Shown: positions 56,791 to 64,000 of the stretch, piece by piece | Numbering within the stretch: the first letter of the stretch is position 1 | Layout: each line of letters opens with the position of its first letter | The notes under the pieces: generated by a model | The model's database searches: none | What the model was told of the DNA's origin: nothing | Seen by the model: the letters and a program-made list of their open reading frames with translations, nothing else | Origin: Stieleria bergensis | GTDB taxonomy: Bacteria; Planctomycetota; Planctomycetia; Pirellulales; Pirellulaceae | Length of the DNA: 64,000 bases | Assembly: GCA_007745635.1 (NCBI GenBank) | Contig: CP036272.1 | Coordinates: forward strand, 6,997,566-7,061,565 | Reading direction: 5' to 3' | Translations under genes and position numbers: made by a program

Positions 56791-57852
56791 TTAATCAACA
56801 AGGCTCAGCAATTCATTCAGTCGCGCGGAGACCGCTGACCAATCCTCGAATTGTCGTCGCTCAGCGGCCAACCAGACGAGCCAGTTGGCCAACGAAATCA
56901 TCTGGGATGACTCCGCAATGAGCTCGATGGCTCGCGTCAATTCCTCTACAGGATAGACACTCGGGAATGTCGTTTTTTCATTATATTCCGCCACAACGGC
57001 TTTCAGGATTTCTTGCCGTTGGGACTGGTAAAGCGCAAATCCGGAAACCCACCGGGCCAGGTCGACCGCCGGGAAGTCCACTCGCAAGGCATCGTAATCG
57101 ATGATCCCTGAAACTTTACCTTGATCGAACAACGCATGCTGGCGCCGTGTGTCCCGCAACACAAAATGCACAGGCAACCGCCGGGCAGCAAGCTTGCCCA
57201 ATTGTATCGACATTTCGCCCGCAAATCCGCCCCATTTTGCCCGCAAAAGCGTCTGTACCCGGACCAGTTGATCGACAACCCTCGGACTAATCCTACCCTG
57301 CAGCGGTAGCCCCCAAATCGAGGGCAATTGCGTGGTGAGCTGTGCGATCCGCCGTGTCCTCTCGGTGATCGACTCAGCAAACGCCTGAGAATTCCCCTGA
57401 CGGCGGAGCGACTGATGGACATCGGCCAACGCGCTCACACCCTGACAAATCTGTTCAACATCCGCATCCAACGCCAGCGGCCGACCGGGCAAACAGCGAT
57501 TGAGCTCCCAAATTCGCCCGTTGTCGTCTCTCATCGACGTCAGCTGGTGTCCGAAAACCGACCGATGGTCACTGCAAGCGGCGCCGACTGGCAACGGCTT
57601 GAGCAAGAACGCACAGTGCTCCGCCGCTGATCCGATCACTTGATGAATGTGATCTACGCGGCGCTGTGTGACTTGACTTGGCCAACAGCGCAGCACGTAA
57701 CCGTCTGTCTGCTGTACCCTGGACCCCTGCGTCGACGACCCTGGACCACAAGCGTGATAAACACGCGCACCGCTCAGCCCACCAGCCAGCAAGCGATAGT
57801 CGCTTAGCTCATAAGGCCGGCCAAAAGCTTGCTCGATGGCGCTCGGAATCAT
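56791..57852 (-). CDS. APH-fold phosphotransferase-like protein, atypical catalytic loop
   Basis: From ATG 57852 the protein has 353 residues; upstream TTG at 57921 would enter the tsaE end region. A glycine-rich strand (LLAGGLSGARVYHA) and C-lobe helices place it in the aminoglycoside-phosphotransferase fold. The loop normally reading HGDxxxxN appears as LRDTRRQH, keeping the catalytic Asp but losing the His and the Asn. GIIDYDALRVD keeps the metal-binding Asp. It may be a poor or non-canonical kinase. It lies 81 bp downstream of tsaE and upstream of dsbD, within an operon-like row. Confidence 0.75.
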   Translation of the reverse strand: MIPSAIEQAFGRPYELSDYRLLAGGLSGARVYHACGPGSSTQGSRVQQTDGYVLRCWPSQVTQRRVDHIHQVIGSAAEHCAFLLKPLPVGAACSDHRSVFGHQLTSMRDDNGRIWELNRCLPGRPLALDADVEQICQGVSALADVHQSLRRQGNSQAFAESITERTRRIAQLTTQLPSIWGLPLQGRISPRVVDQLVRVQTLLRAKWGGFAGEMSIQLGKLAARRLPVHFVLRDTRRQHALFDQGKVSGIIDYDALRVDFPAVDLARWVSGFALYQSQRQEILKAVVAEYNEKTTFPSVYPVEELTRAIELIAESSQMISLANWLVWLAAERRQFEDWSAVSARLNELLSLVD

Positions 57853-57933
57853 CACGGCAACACCTTTCTGCTGGCGAGGATGCTTGCTGTTTAGCAACCG
57901 CTGGACGGGCAAAGGTGACAACGGGTCATTGTG

Positions 57934-58449
57934 CTAAGCCTGAAGTTCATCCAGCGCTTGACCAAGATCAAAATCATCGGTTCGCATCGTGACCAGACGA
58001 GCTGGCGCGTCTGGCTCTGTCGATCCGTCACCCATCGCACCGCTGTGCAGATCAAGCTCAATCCACAGAGTTGCCGGTGGCATCACAGCAGCCACGCGAT
58101 CAGCCCACTCAATGATCACCCAGCTGTTTTCAGCCTCGAATAATTCTTCGACGCCAAGCTCCAGGAATTCATCTTCGTCAGCCAGCCGATAGGCATCTAA
58201 GTGATGCAATTCGATGGACTGCCCACGCTGTGCACCGCGATAACTGGAAAGCAGATTGAAAGTTGGACTGGTCACTTCGGCTGGATCAAGCCCCAATGCC
58301 GCGGCGATCTGTTGGGTCATCGTGGTCTTACCAGCACCCAAAGTGCCAACCATCCCGATCACCAATTGACGTGGCATGGTCTGAACCAACGCTTCGGCCA
58401 AGCCCGTCAACCGAGGCAGATCAACGGCATCAATCGTCAGTTCGTTCAT
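57934..58449 (-). CDS. tsaE: tRNA threonylcarbamoyladenosine biosynthesis ATPase TsaE
   Basis: From ATG 58449 the protein has 171 residues; earlier in-frame codons up to 58497 would run into the repeat. The Walker A GTLGAGKTT (35-43), VTSPTFNLLSSYRG (the T-S-P-T-F switch) and HHLDAYRL are diagnostic of TsaE/YjeE. It is the ATPase that drives the t6A-making TsaBD complex, and t6A sits at tRNA position 37. The Asp-Glu stretch DEDEFLELGVEELF precedes the usual VIIEWADRV block. It is followed by an APH-like gene, then dsbD and mnmE, on the same strand. Confidence 0.95.
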   Translation of the reverse strand: MNELTIDAVDLPRLTGLAEALVQTMPRQLVIGMVGTLGAGKTTMTQQIAAALGLDPAEVTSPTFNLLSSYRGAQRGQSIELHHLDAYRLADEDEFLELGVEELFEAENSWVIIEWADRVAAVMPPATLWIELDLHSGAMGDGSTEPDAPARLVTMRTDDFDLGQALDELQA

Positions 58450-58754
58450 AAGTTTTGAAGATCTTCGGATTAGCGAAGTGGGGTGCCGTGCTTGCACGCA
58501 CCAATGTCCCTGTCGTCACTGCTTTGAAGATCTTCGATTCCGGTGGTGCGGATGCGAAAAATCCACGTGATTGCGGCCCAACGGTGCGCTGCCATTTTAT
58601 TGGTGCGTGCAAGCACGGCACCCTACCAACCGAGCCCCGGTTCGATGAAATCGCGATTGCCCAGAGAAACCCCGGGGAAACGCAACATCAACCAGAATGA
58701 GAACAGGTTCAAAGCAGTGGTCCTGGCACGCACCCGAGGATAAAAACATTGACG
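58450..58754. other. 305-bp non-coding region filled by repeats (copy 2 of modules A and B)
   Basis: It holds two inverted copies of module A, one inverted copy of module B (58632-58670), and an internal repeat TTGAAGATCTTCG (near 58454 and 58523). No gene is seen. Confidence 0.7.
58481..58623. repeat. Perfect 25-bp inverted repeat pair enclosing 93 bp
   Basis: The left arm at 58481-58505 (GGGTGCCGTGC... ending CCAAT) is the exact reverse complement of the right arm at 58599-58623 (ATTGGTGCGTGC... ending GCACCC). The arm core GGTGCGTGCAAGCACGGCA is module A of copy 1 at 36562-36589. A 143-bp non-coding segment bounded by such arms resembles a MITE or a paired REP unit. No transposase is seen inside. 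Confidence 0.85.
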
Positions 58755-60545
58755 TTACGGCACCAATGCGATCGCACCACCCCAGAAAGCACCCGCGGTT
58801 GCCGCACCACGCCAGCTAAGTGGAATCGGTTGGCAAATCCATGGTGCACAGTTGCCCGGACGATAGTAGCCCAATGGATAGTGACATTCGTTTGGCGGGT
58901 GAATCCCCATCTTATAAGGCAGGGCGAACACGTTACCAAAGAAGTGAGCCGAAGAAGCAATCGGTTGCAAAATCGGGCCGGCACTGTGACCGTAGCGCTC
59001 GAGGTTCACTTGTTCGAAGTAACGTGTGTTGCTGCAGATGTTGGACGCATTCCAAGTCATCGTCATTGGAGTCCATTGACGTTGATTGTAGGCGACTTGC
59101 TCTAACAAGCACTCTTTGGGCAGACCCCAATTCTCAGTCACATAGCCCAAATCACCTTCGTTCAAGCTGGACAACGCTATCCGCTGCTGATTGCCGTCTG
59201 AAGTTTCAATGACGACTTGTTCGTAACTGAGATCAATGAAGCGACCGGTGCCCAGAACTTCACCATCGATTCCCGTCCAGTCGCGAACTTGCTGACCCGC
59301 ACTGAACCGCTCCACGGCTTTCCGAAAGCGGCGCTCATCGGTCGCTTCAGGGCGGAATGGCGGGCTGGGATCCAGCGAGATCTTATCGAGGGTCTGCTCG
59401 GCGATTCGCTTGCGAAAATCTTCGCAAGAGAACTGATCTCGCTTGGGCGTCAAAGGTCTTGGTTGAGTTTCCAAACGAGGTTGACCGAACTCGACTCGCG
59501 GTGCGGCATTTTCCGGCGCTGTCTCCTCTTGCGGCATCGGTCGCTTGGCTGGATCAAGCTGATTGAATGGATTCGGTGTGAGCTGCTCTCTCAGTCCACC
59601 GCCTGCGGGTGGAGTGGCCGCTGGCTTGTCAGTGGCTGGCGCTGGAATAGTTGGCGCTGGCATAGCCGGTGGTTGTGGTGCCGCGAATCCAGATGCTGCA
59701 TCACTAGGTGCTGCATCACCAGGTAATTGCAATGAGTTCGGGATTGAGGGCGGGTTCGCTGGCTGCCGCAGTTGATTGCTTTGCGGAGGCGTTGGCAACG
59801 TCTCGCTGGCTGGCGGCAACTGGGACGGGAGTGCAATGTTTTCTTGCGGCAATTGGCCGACCATTGCTGCCGGTGCGCTGCCCTGTAGAACGGACTCGGC
59901 CTGCGCCGAACGCACGGGCACGGCGATCGTGGGGCTCTTGCCCTGATCACGCACGAAGGGGTTGTTAAACAGGTCAGCTGACTTGGCTTGCTGATCCGCT
60001 GCCACTGGTCCACCTTGATTGGCTGGCAGTCGGTAGTTCCCAGTCGCAACTTGCTGGTCCTGAACCTGTCGAATCGGGTTCACTGGAGCTTCCAAGTGAG
60101 TTGGCTGCACGAACTCGGCCGTTGCAACCATGGAGCTATCGCCAACCCACTGGCCTTGCTGGGCCACTGCGTTGGCATGAACCGGTCTTTGATCAGACGC
60201 CAGCGCGATTTGGCCTGTTGCCTGAGGAGCGGCGAAGGCTGGCCGGCGAAACTGCAACGTGTTGGAGGTTGCTGCATTCGTCGTGACGGGAACTGTTGCG
60301 GTGGGGACTGCAGTGCTTGCTAGCCGCCGCGATGAAGCGATCGCGGGCTGGGCCGGCGCTGCGATCGCGGGCTGTGAAGCGCCTGCTGGCGGTGCTTGCA
60401 CGTTCGGGCTGCGTCGCCAGCGCAGGTTCCAACCGGGGTTGCTGGTGGTTGAAACATTAGAGAGTGCAGGCTGCTGAGCGTGCACGGGCGCGTCCCAGCC
60501 AACCAGCGAGGGACCAAGGAGCGCTGAAGAAATCAGGATCGCCAT
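58755..60545 (-). CDS. Secreted SHD1-domain protein with long low-complexity region
   Basis: From ATG 60545 the protein has 596 residues and starts MAILISSALLGPSLVGW, a signal peptide ending VHAQ. The frame opens earlier (ATG 60677), but that would overlap guaB. Residues about 20-345 are rich in Pro, Ala, Gln and Ser with no clear domain. An SHD1-like (SLA1 homology 1) segment follows (RDWTGIDGEVLGTGRFIDL, then VVIETSDGNQQRIALSSL). The C-terminus contains cysteines (CLLEQ, CSNTR, NECHYP, NCAPWICQP) and ends in a hydrophobic glycine-rich stretch. Planctomycete-specific, periplasmic or wall-associated by inference. Function unknown. Confidence 0.75.
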   Translation of the reverse strand: MAILISSALLGPSLVGWDAPVHAQQPALSNVSTTSNPGWNLRWRRSPNVQAPPAGASQPAIAAPAQPAIASSRRLASTAVPTATVPVTTNAATSNTLQFRRPAFAAPQATGQIALASDQRPVHANAVAQQGQWVGDSSMVATAEFVQPTHLEAPVNPIRQVQDQQVATGNYRLPANQGGPVAADQQAKSADLFNNPFVRDQGKSPTIAVPVRSAQAESVLQGSAPAAMVGQLPQENIALPSQLPPASETLPTPPQSNQLRQPANPPSIPNSLQLPGDAAPSDAASGFAAPQPPAMPAPTIPAPATDKPAATPPAGGGLREQLTPNPFNQLDPAKRPMPQEETAPENAAPRVEFGQPRLETQPRPLTPKRDQFSCEDFRKRIAEQTLDKISLDPSPPFRPEATDERRFRKAVERFSAGQQVRDWTGIDGEVLGTGRFIDLSYEQVVIETSDGNQQRIALSSLNEGDLGYVTENWGLPKECLLEQVAYNQRQWTPMTMTWNASNICSNTRYFEQVNLERYGHSAGPILQPIASSAHFFGNVFALPYKMGIHPPNECHYPLGYYRPGNCAPWICQPIPLSWRGAATAGAFWGGAIALVP

Positions 60546-60609
60546 GGCGCGACGTTTGACTTGGTTCAGTCGTCGCGCGAATGCTCCGTCACGTTTTCCT
60601 GGCGAGGCT

Positions 60610-62094
60610 TTAGGTTGCGTCGCTAGACTGAACGTCTGGGCTGTAATTTGGCGCTTCTTGCGTGATCGCAATGTCATGCGGATGGTTCTCCCTAACCGTC
60701 GCGGCGGAAACGCGAATGAATTTTCCATCGCGTTTCAAATCTTCGATCGTTTTTGTTCCCAGGTATCCCATGCCAGCTCGCAACCCGCCGACCAATTGGT
60801 AAACGTAATCGCTAAGCGGGCCTTTATATGGCACACGACCTTCGACGCCTTCGGGGACCAGTTTTCCTTCCTGGACACCTTTTTGCCGGTATCGGTCGCT
60901 ACTGCCTTTGACCATCGCTCCCATCGATCCCATGCCGCGATACGTTTTAAACGTCCGCCCTTGGTACAGGATCATCTTGCCGGGACTTTCACTCAAGCCG
61001 GCAAACAGGCTGCCGATCATCACCGTGCTGGCCCCAGCAACGATTGCTTTGGTAATGTCACCGCTGAAGCGAATGCCGCCGTCCGCAATGACAGGTATAT
61101 CGTATTTGTTGGCGACCGAAGCCGCTCGTAGGATCGCAGAAACCTGAGGCACACCCACACCACTGATCACTCGAGTGGTGCAAATCGAACCAGGTCCGAT
61201 GCCAATCTTGATCGCATCGGCACCCGCATCAATCAGTGCTTGGGCACCTTCTGCCGTGGCCACGTTTCCGGCGACAACATCGATATCCCATGCCGATTGG
61301 GCTTTGATCTCTCGGACCGTCTCCAACACATTGCGACTATGGCCGTGTGCTGAATCCACTACCAACAGATCCACACCCTTATTGATCAGGCTCTGCGCCC
61401 GCTCCAGGTCTCCCACTCCGATCGCTGCACCGACTCGCAATCTGCCCTGGCTGTCTTTGCAAGCGCGAGGGAATCGCTTCATCATGTCGATGTCACGAAT
61501 CGTAATAAGACCCGTTAGTTTTCTATCTTCGTCAATCAGAAGAAGTTTCTCGACTCTTTTTGCCGTTAAAATTCGCTCAGCTTCCTCAAGCGTTACATTC
61601 CCCGTCCCCGTCACTAGGTTCTCACGGGTCATGACCTCAGAAACTGGGATGTCTGGGTCTTCTAGGAAGCGCAAATCGCGGCGTGTCAGGATCCCAGCCA
61701 GGGTTCCATCAGCTTGGACGATGGGAATACCGGACACATTGGCTTGGTCCATTAATTCCGCAGCCCGACCCACCTGCTCGGTCGGGGGCAAGGTGACCGG
61801 GTCGACGATGATGCCGTTTGCCGACCGCTTGACCTTCAAGACTTCCTCGGTCTGAGCTTCGACGGTCAGGTTTTTGTGGATGATCCCCAATCCGCCTTCT
61901 TTGGCCAGGCCGATCGCCATTTCGGCCTCGGTGACGGTGTCCATGGGAGAAGACAGCAGTGGAATCTGAACCCGGATCCGTTGAGTCAGCCGGCTGCTGA
62001 CGTCGACTTCGCTGGGGACGACCTCGCTGTAGCTTGGCTCCAGCAGAACGTCGTCAAAGGTCACCCCTGTGTAGCTGATTTTGTCTTCAAACAT
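60610..62094 (-). CDS. guaB: Inosine-5'-monophosphate dehydrogenase
   Basis: From ATG 62094 the protein has 494 residues; longer upstream readings lack family similarity. It oxidises IMP to XMP, the first committed step of GMP synthesis. TFDDVLLEP (12-20) opens the barrel, two CBS domains (about 95-205) form the regulatory insert, and the catalytic Cys305 lies in [31 protein letters not shown] and [10 protein letters not shown] with the SSDRY flap follow. The downstream SHD1 gene lies 64 bp on and may be cotranscribed. The region upstream is 263 bp and GC-rich, with only short hairpins (GGGCGAATGCCC). Confidence 0.96.
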   Translation of the reverse strand: MFEDKISYTGVTFDDVLLEPSYSEVVPSEVDVSSRLTQRIRVQIPLLSSPMDTVTEAEMAIGLAKEGGLGIIHKNLTVEAQTEEVLKVKRSANGIIVDPVTLPPTEQVGRAAELMDQANVSGIPIVQADGTLAGILTRRDLRFLEDPDIPVSEVMTRENLVTGTGNVTLEEAERILTAKRVEKLLLIDEDRKLTGLITIRDIDMMKRFPRACKDSQGRLRVGAAIGVGDLERAQSLINKGVDLLVVDSAHGHSRNVLETVREIKAQSAWDIDVVAGNVATAEGAQALIDAGADAIKIGIGPGSICTTRVISGVGVPQVSAILRAASVANKYDIPVIADGGIRFSGDITKAIVAGASTVMIGSLFAGLSESPGKMILYQGRTFKTYRGMGSMGAMVKGSSDRYRQKGVQEGKLVPEGVEGRVPYKGPLSDYVYQLVGGLRAGMGYLGTKTIEDLKRDGKFIRVSAATVRENHPHDIAITQEAPNYSPDVQSSDAT

Positions 62095-62357
62095 GCTGAT
62101 TCCGATTCGTGAAAGGCCGAGCCGATGATGAATCAGGCAGTATGACGCACGAGGGCAGAGCCGGGAAGTGCCGACGTGGGGCCCACCAACCAGCCGAGGG
62201 GCATTCGCCCACGCTTCCCCGAGGCCCGCCGTCAAAGACACGCGGAAAACCCTGGCCAGAGCATGCCTGGGTGGCAAAGGCCGTCACTGTCCGACGTTCT
62301 TTCCGCCGGCAAGTCGGTCTTCACTCACTTGTCGGCGTGGCGGCTGTGCCCAACCGG
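62095..62357. other. 263-bp GC-rich region upstream of guaB
   Basis: It separates the end of the third sulfatase from the guaB start, both on the minus strand. Local pairings exist (GGGC-GAAT-GCCC on the minus strand, near 62208), but no known riboswitch or small RNA could be identified. Confidence 0.4.
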
Positions 62358-63902
62358 CTATCGGCTCGGGTACTGCTGCTTGGCTTTCTCGGTCATGTTA
62401 GGCGAATAATTCATTGCCTCAACCGCCGGACGCTGCCCGTTGGCGGGATACGTGGCCTTGACGGCGGCACGCAACTGACTGCGCAGTTCGGCGACGACTT
62501 CTTTCATCTCCCCGCGATCGGCCAGATTGGTGATCTCGCCCGGATCCGCCTGATGATCATACAGCTCATGACCCGCCTCACCATCGTTCCACAAGTTATA
62601 GCGGTACTGGGGCGTGCGAATGGAATAGCCATCGACCAGCTTCTTGGCGTTACCGGGACGATACAACTGAGTCAGCGCATAACCGCGACCTTGGCTGGTC
62701 GGATCATCCATTAACTTGCGCAGTGATTGCCCCTGCAAAGTTTTCGGGGACGGAACATCGGTCAGATCCATCAGGGTTGGAAAAACATCAATCAAGCCAA
62801 CGGGTTCACCCACGACGGTACCGGGATTGATTCCCGGCCCTGCGATGATCAACGGCACCTGAGCGCTGTCTTCGAACAGAGTCAACTTCTGCCACATCCC
62901 ATGTTCACCCATCGCGTACCCGTGATCAGAAGTAAACACGATGTAGGTTGAATCGGCCAAACCGGTTTCGTCCAACTTCTTCAACACCTTACCCAGCTGG
63001 GCATCCATGAAGCTAATGCTGGCATAGTAAGCTTGCCGCACTTCCTTGCGTTGCTGCTCGGTCATGTCATCTTGAATTTTCCGTTTCATGGTGAGTGCCA
63101 TCGGCGGCACATCTTGTTGGTCTTCCTGCCAGCCTTGCACCACAGGCATTTTGCCCAACGGATAAGGTTTGAAGTATTCCTGGGGTGAGGTGTACGGCGT
63201 ATGGGGACGATAAAAACCAACAGCCAGAAAGAAGGGGCGATCGTTTCGCTCCGCGCAACGTTTGAGAATCCAATTGGCATCTTCCGCAATCATGCCATCG
63301 GTATGCAGCTCATCAGCTCGCGGCGAGGCGAACCAAGAGAGCGTTCCACCAAAGGACCCGGGTACCAGCGAGGTGGTTTCATCTTCTTCAACAACGCGAT
63401 CGACGCCGGCTGGATTGCTTTGCAGTTCCCATGAAGTGGGATCACCGTGACCGGCGGTGCCAACGCTTTTGGGCACGTTATAGTGATACAGCTTGCCGAC
63501 TTTGGCAGCGAAGTAACCATCGAGCCGAAAAGCCTGTGGCAGGCTGATGGCTTCTGGCACGCTGTGTCGAAAGATCTGTGCATTGCGCACAATTCCGGTG
63601 CTGTTGGGATACATGCCTGTCAGCAACGAGTTGCGACTGGGACCACACAATGGGAACTGACAGTAGGCGTTTGAAAATCGCGCACCTCTGGCTGCCAAGC
63701 GATCAATGTTCGGAGTCTTGACCAGTGGGTCTCCATAACAACCGAGTTTGGCATGCAGGTCGTCGGAAATAATAAACAGGACGTTCTTTCGCGTTCCAGG
63801 TTGATGCCGGTCTGGAGCGGCTTCAGGAAACGACTGTGCCGCTCCTGGACTTGCGAAGAACGAAGCGAGCAGGGCAAACAACAATCCAAGGCGTGAGATC
63901 AT
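62358..63902 (-). CDS. Formylglycine sulfatase (iduronate-2-sulfatase-like)
   Basis: From ATG 63902 the protein has 514 residues; a TTG nine bases earlier is in frame. The signal peptide ends near 23 (SPGAAQ). The metal site SDDLHAKLGCYGD (47-59) and the signature C86-G-P-S-R90 are in place, with the iduronate-2-sulfatase-type FFLAVGFYRPHTPYTSPQEYF block, then TSDHGYAMGEHGMWQKLTLFE. The C-terminus (QYRYNLWNDGEAGHELYDH) matches the same subfamily. It is exported and hydrolyses sulfate esters of unknown sugars. This is the third sulfatase in the window. The 98 bases to the window end show no gene. Confidence 0.95.
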   Translation of the reverse strand: MISRLGLLFALLASFFASPGAAQSFPEAAPDRHQPGTRKNVLFIISDDLHAKLGCYGDPLVKTPNIDRLAARGARFSNAYCQFPLCGPSRNSLLTGMYPNSTGIVRNAQIFRHSVPEAISLPQAFRLDGYFAAKVGKLYHYNVPKSVGTAGHGDPTSWELQSNPAGVDRVVEEDETTSLVPGSFGGTLSWFASPRADELHTDGMIAEDANWILKRCAERNDRPFFLAVGFYRPHTPYTSPQEYFKPYPLGKMPVVQGWQEDQQDVPPMALTMKRKIQDDMTEQQRKEVRQAYYASISFMDAQLGKVLKKLDETGLADSTYIVFTSDHGYAMGEHGMWQKLTLFEDSAQVPLIIAGPGINPGTVVGEPVGLIDVFPTLMDLTDVPSPKTLQGQSLRKLMDDPTSQGRGYALTQLYRPGNAKKLVDGYSIRTPQYRYNLWNDGEAGHELYDHQADPGEITNLADRGEMKEVVAELRSQLRAAVKATYPANGQRPAVEAMNYSPNMTEKAKQQYPSR

Positions 63903-64000
63903 CAGTAACAAGTCGTTTGTCTGGAGAAAAGAAAGTTATCGACAACCCATTCACTGACGAATCAATTGCAAAGAGTTCAGCCGCATCAGTTCCGCATCGC

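Noticed and set aside
60546-60728. Upstream extension of the SHD1 protein
   Set aside because: It would overlap the guaB end; the ATG at 60545 gives a clean signal peptide, though ATG 60677 cannot be fully excluded.

Overview
The window looks like a chromosomal segment of a planctomycete, most likely of the Pirellulales (Rhodopirellula/Blastopirellula type). The case rests on three gene pairs that couple planctomycete cytochrome proteins (PSCyt/PSD, DUF1549/1553 or DUF1587-1595) to a DUF1501 or DUF1552 partner, three formylglycine sulfatases, an SHD1-domain proline/alanine/glutamine-rich protein, and an SASA esterase. lpxB and a DsbD fit an organism with a Gram-negative envelope. Several starts are best placed inside a longer open frame, and the starts given here follow signal peptides, family length and neighbouring genes.

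Layout. 1-787: esterase cut by the window edge. 1403-2490: frameshifted REP-associated-type transposase with palindromes on both sides. 2784-5317: membrane-anchored alpha/beta hydrolase and an iodotyrosine-deiodinase-like nitroreductase. 5586-12929: DUF1592-type cytochrome protein, DUF1552 partner, and a sulfatase fused to a PhoD-like phosphatase. 13173-15560: lpxB and a small membrane protein. 15636-18836: error-prone polymerase DnaE2 without imuA/imuB beside it. 19166-21213: two related zinc-ribbon membrane proteins. 21322-25691: second cytochrome/DUF1501 pair, convergent with a HIT hydrolase. 26209-32426 (minus): ilvB, a WXG100-like small protein and a large FtsK/SpoIIIE-type ATPase, which together resemble a minimal type VII secretion locus. 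32782-36490: fluoride channel crcB and a large secreted propeller/CBM9-like protein. 36701-37759: PepSY membrane protein and a four-helix partner. 37989-41321: sortilin-like ten-Asp-box propeller. 41538-47568: kinase-like protein and a third cytochrome/DUF1501 pair. 47570-52548: treZ, a GT4 glycosyltransferase and a second sulfatase. 52674-58449 (minus): tsaE, an APH-like protein, dsbD and mnmE. 58755-62094: SHD1 protein and guaB. 62358-63902: third sulfatase.

How it fits together. Much of the segment serves breakdown of sulfated polysaccharides and other extracellular polymers: sulfatases, a phosphatase, an esterase, secreted propellers, CBM/F5-8C-like modules, and cytochrome/Tat-protein pairs whose biochemical role is still unknown. 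Housekeeping genes (lpxB, ilvB, guaB, mnmE, tsaE, dsbD) are interspersed. The most distinctive parts are the ilvB/WXG-like/FtsK cluster, the sulfatase-phosphatase fusion, the zinc-ribbon pair, and a two-module dispersed repeat that includes a perfect 25-bp inverted pair. I saw no rRNA, no convincing tRNA, no CRISPR array and no prophage.
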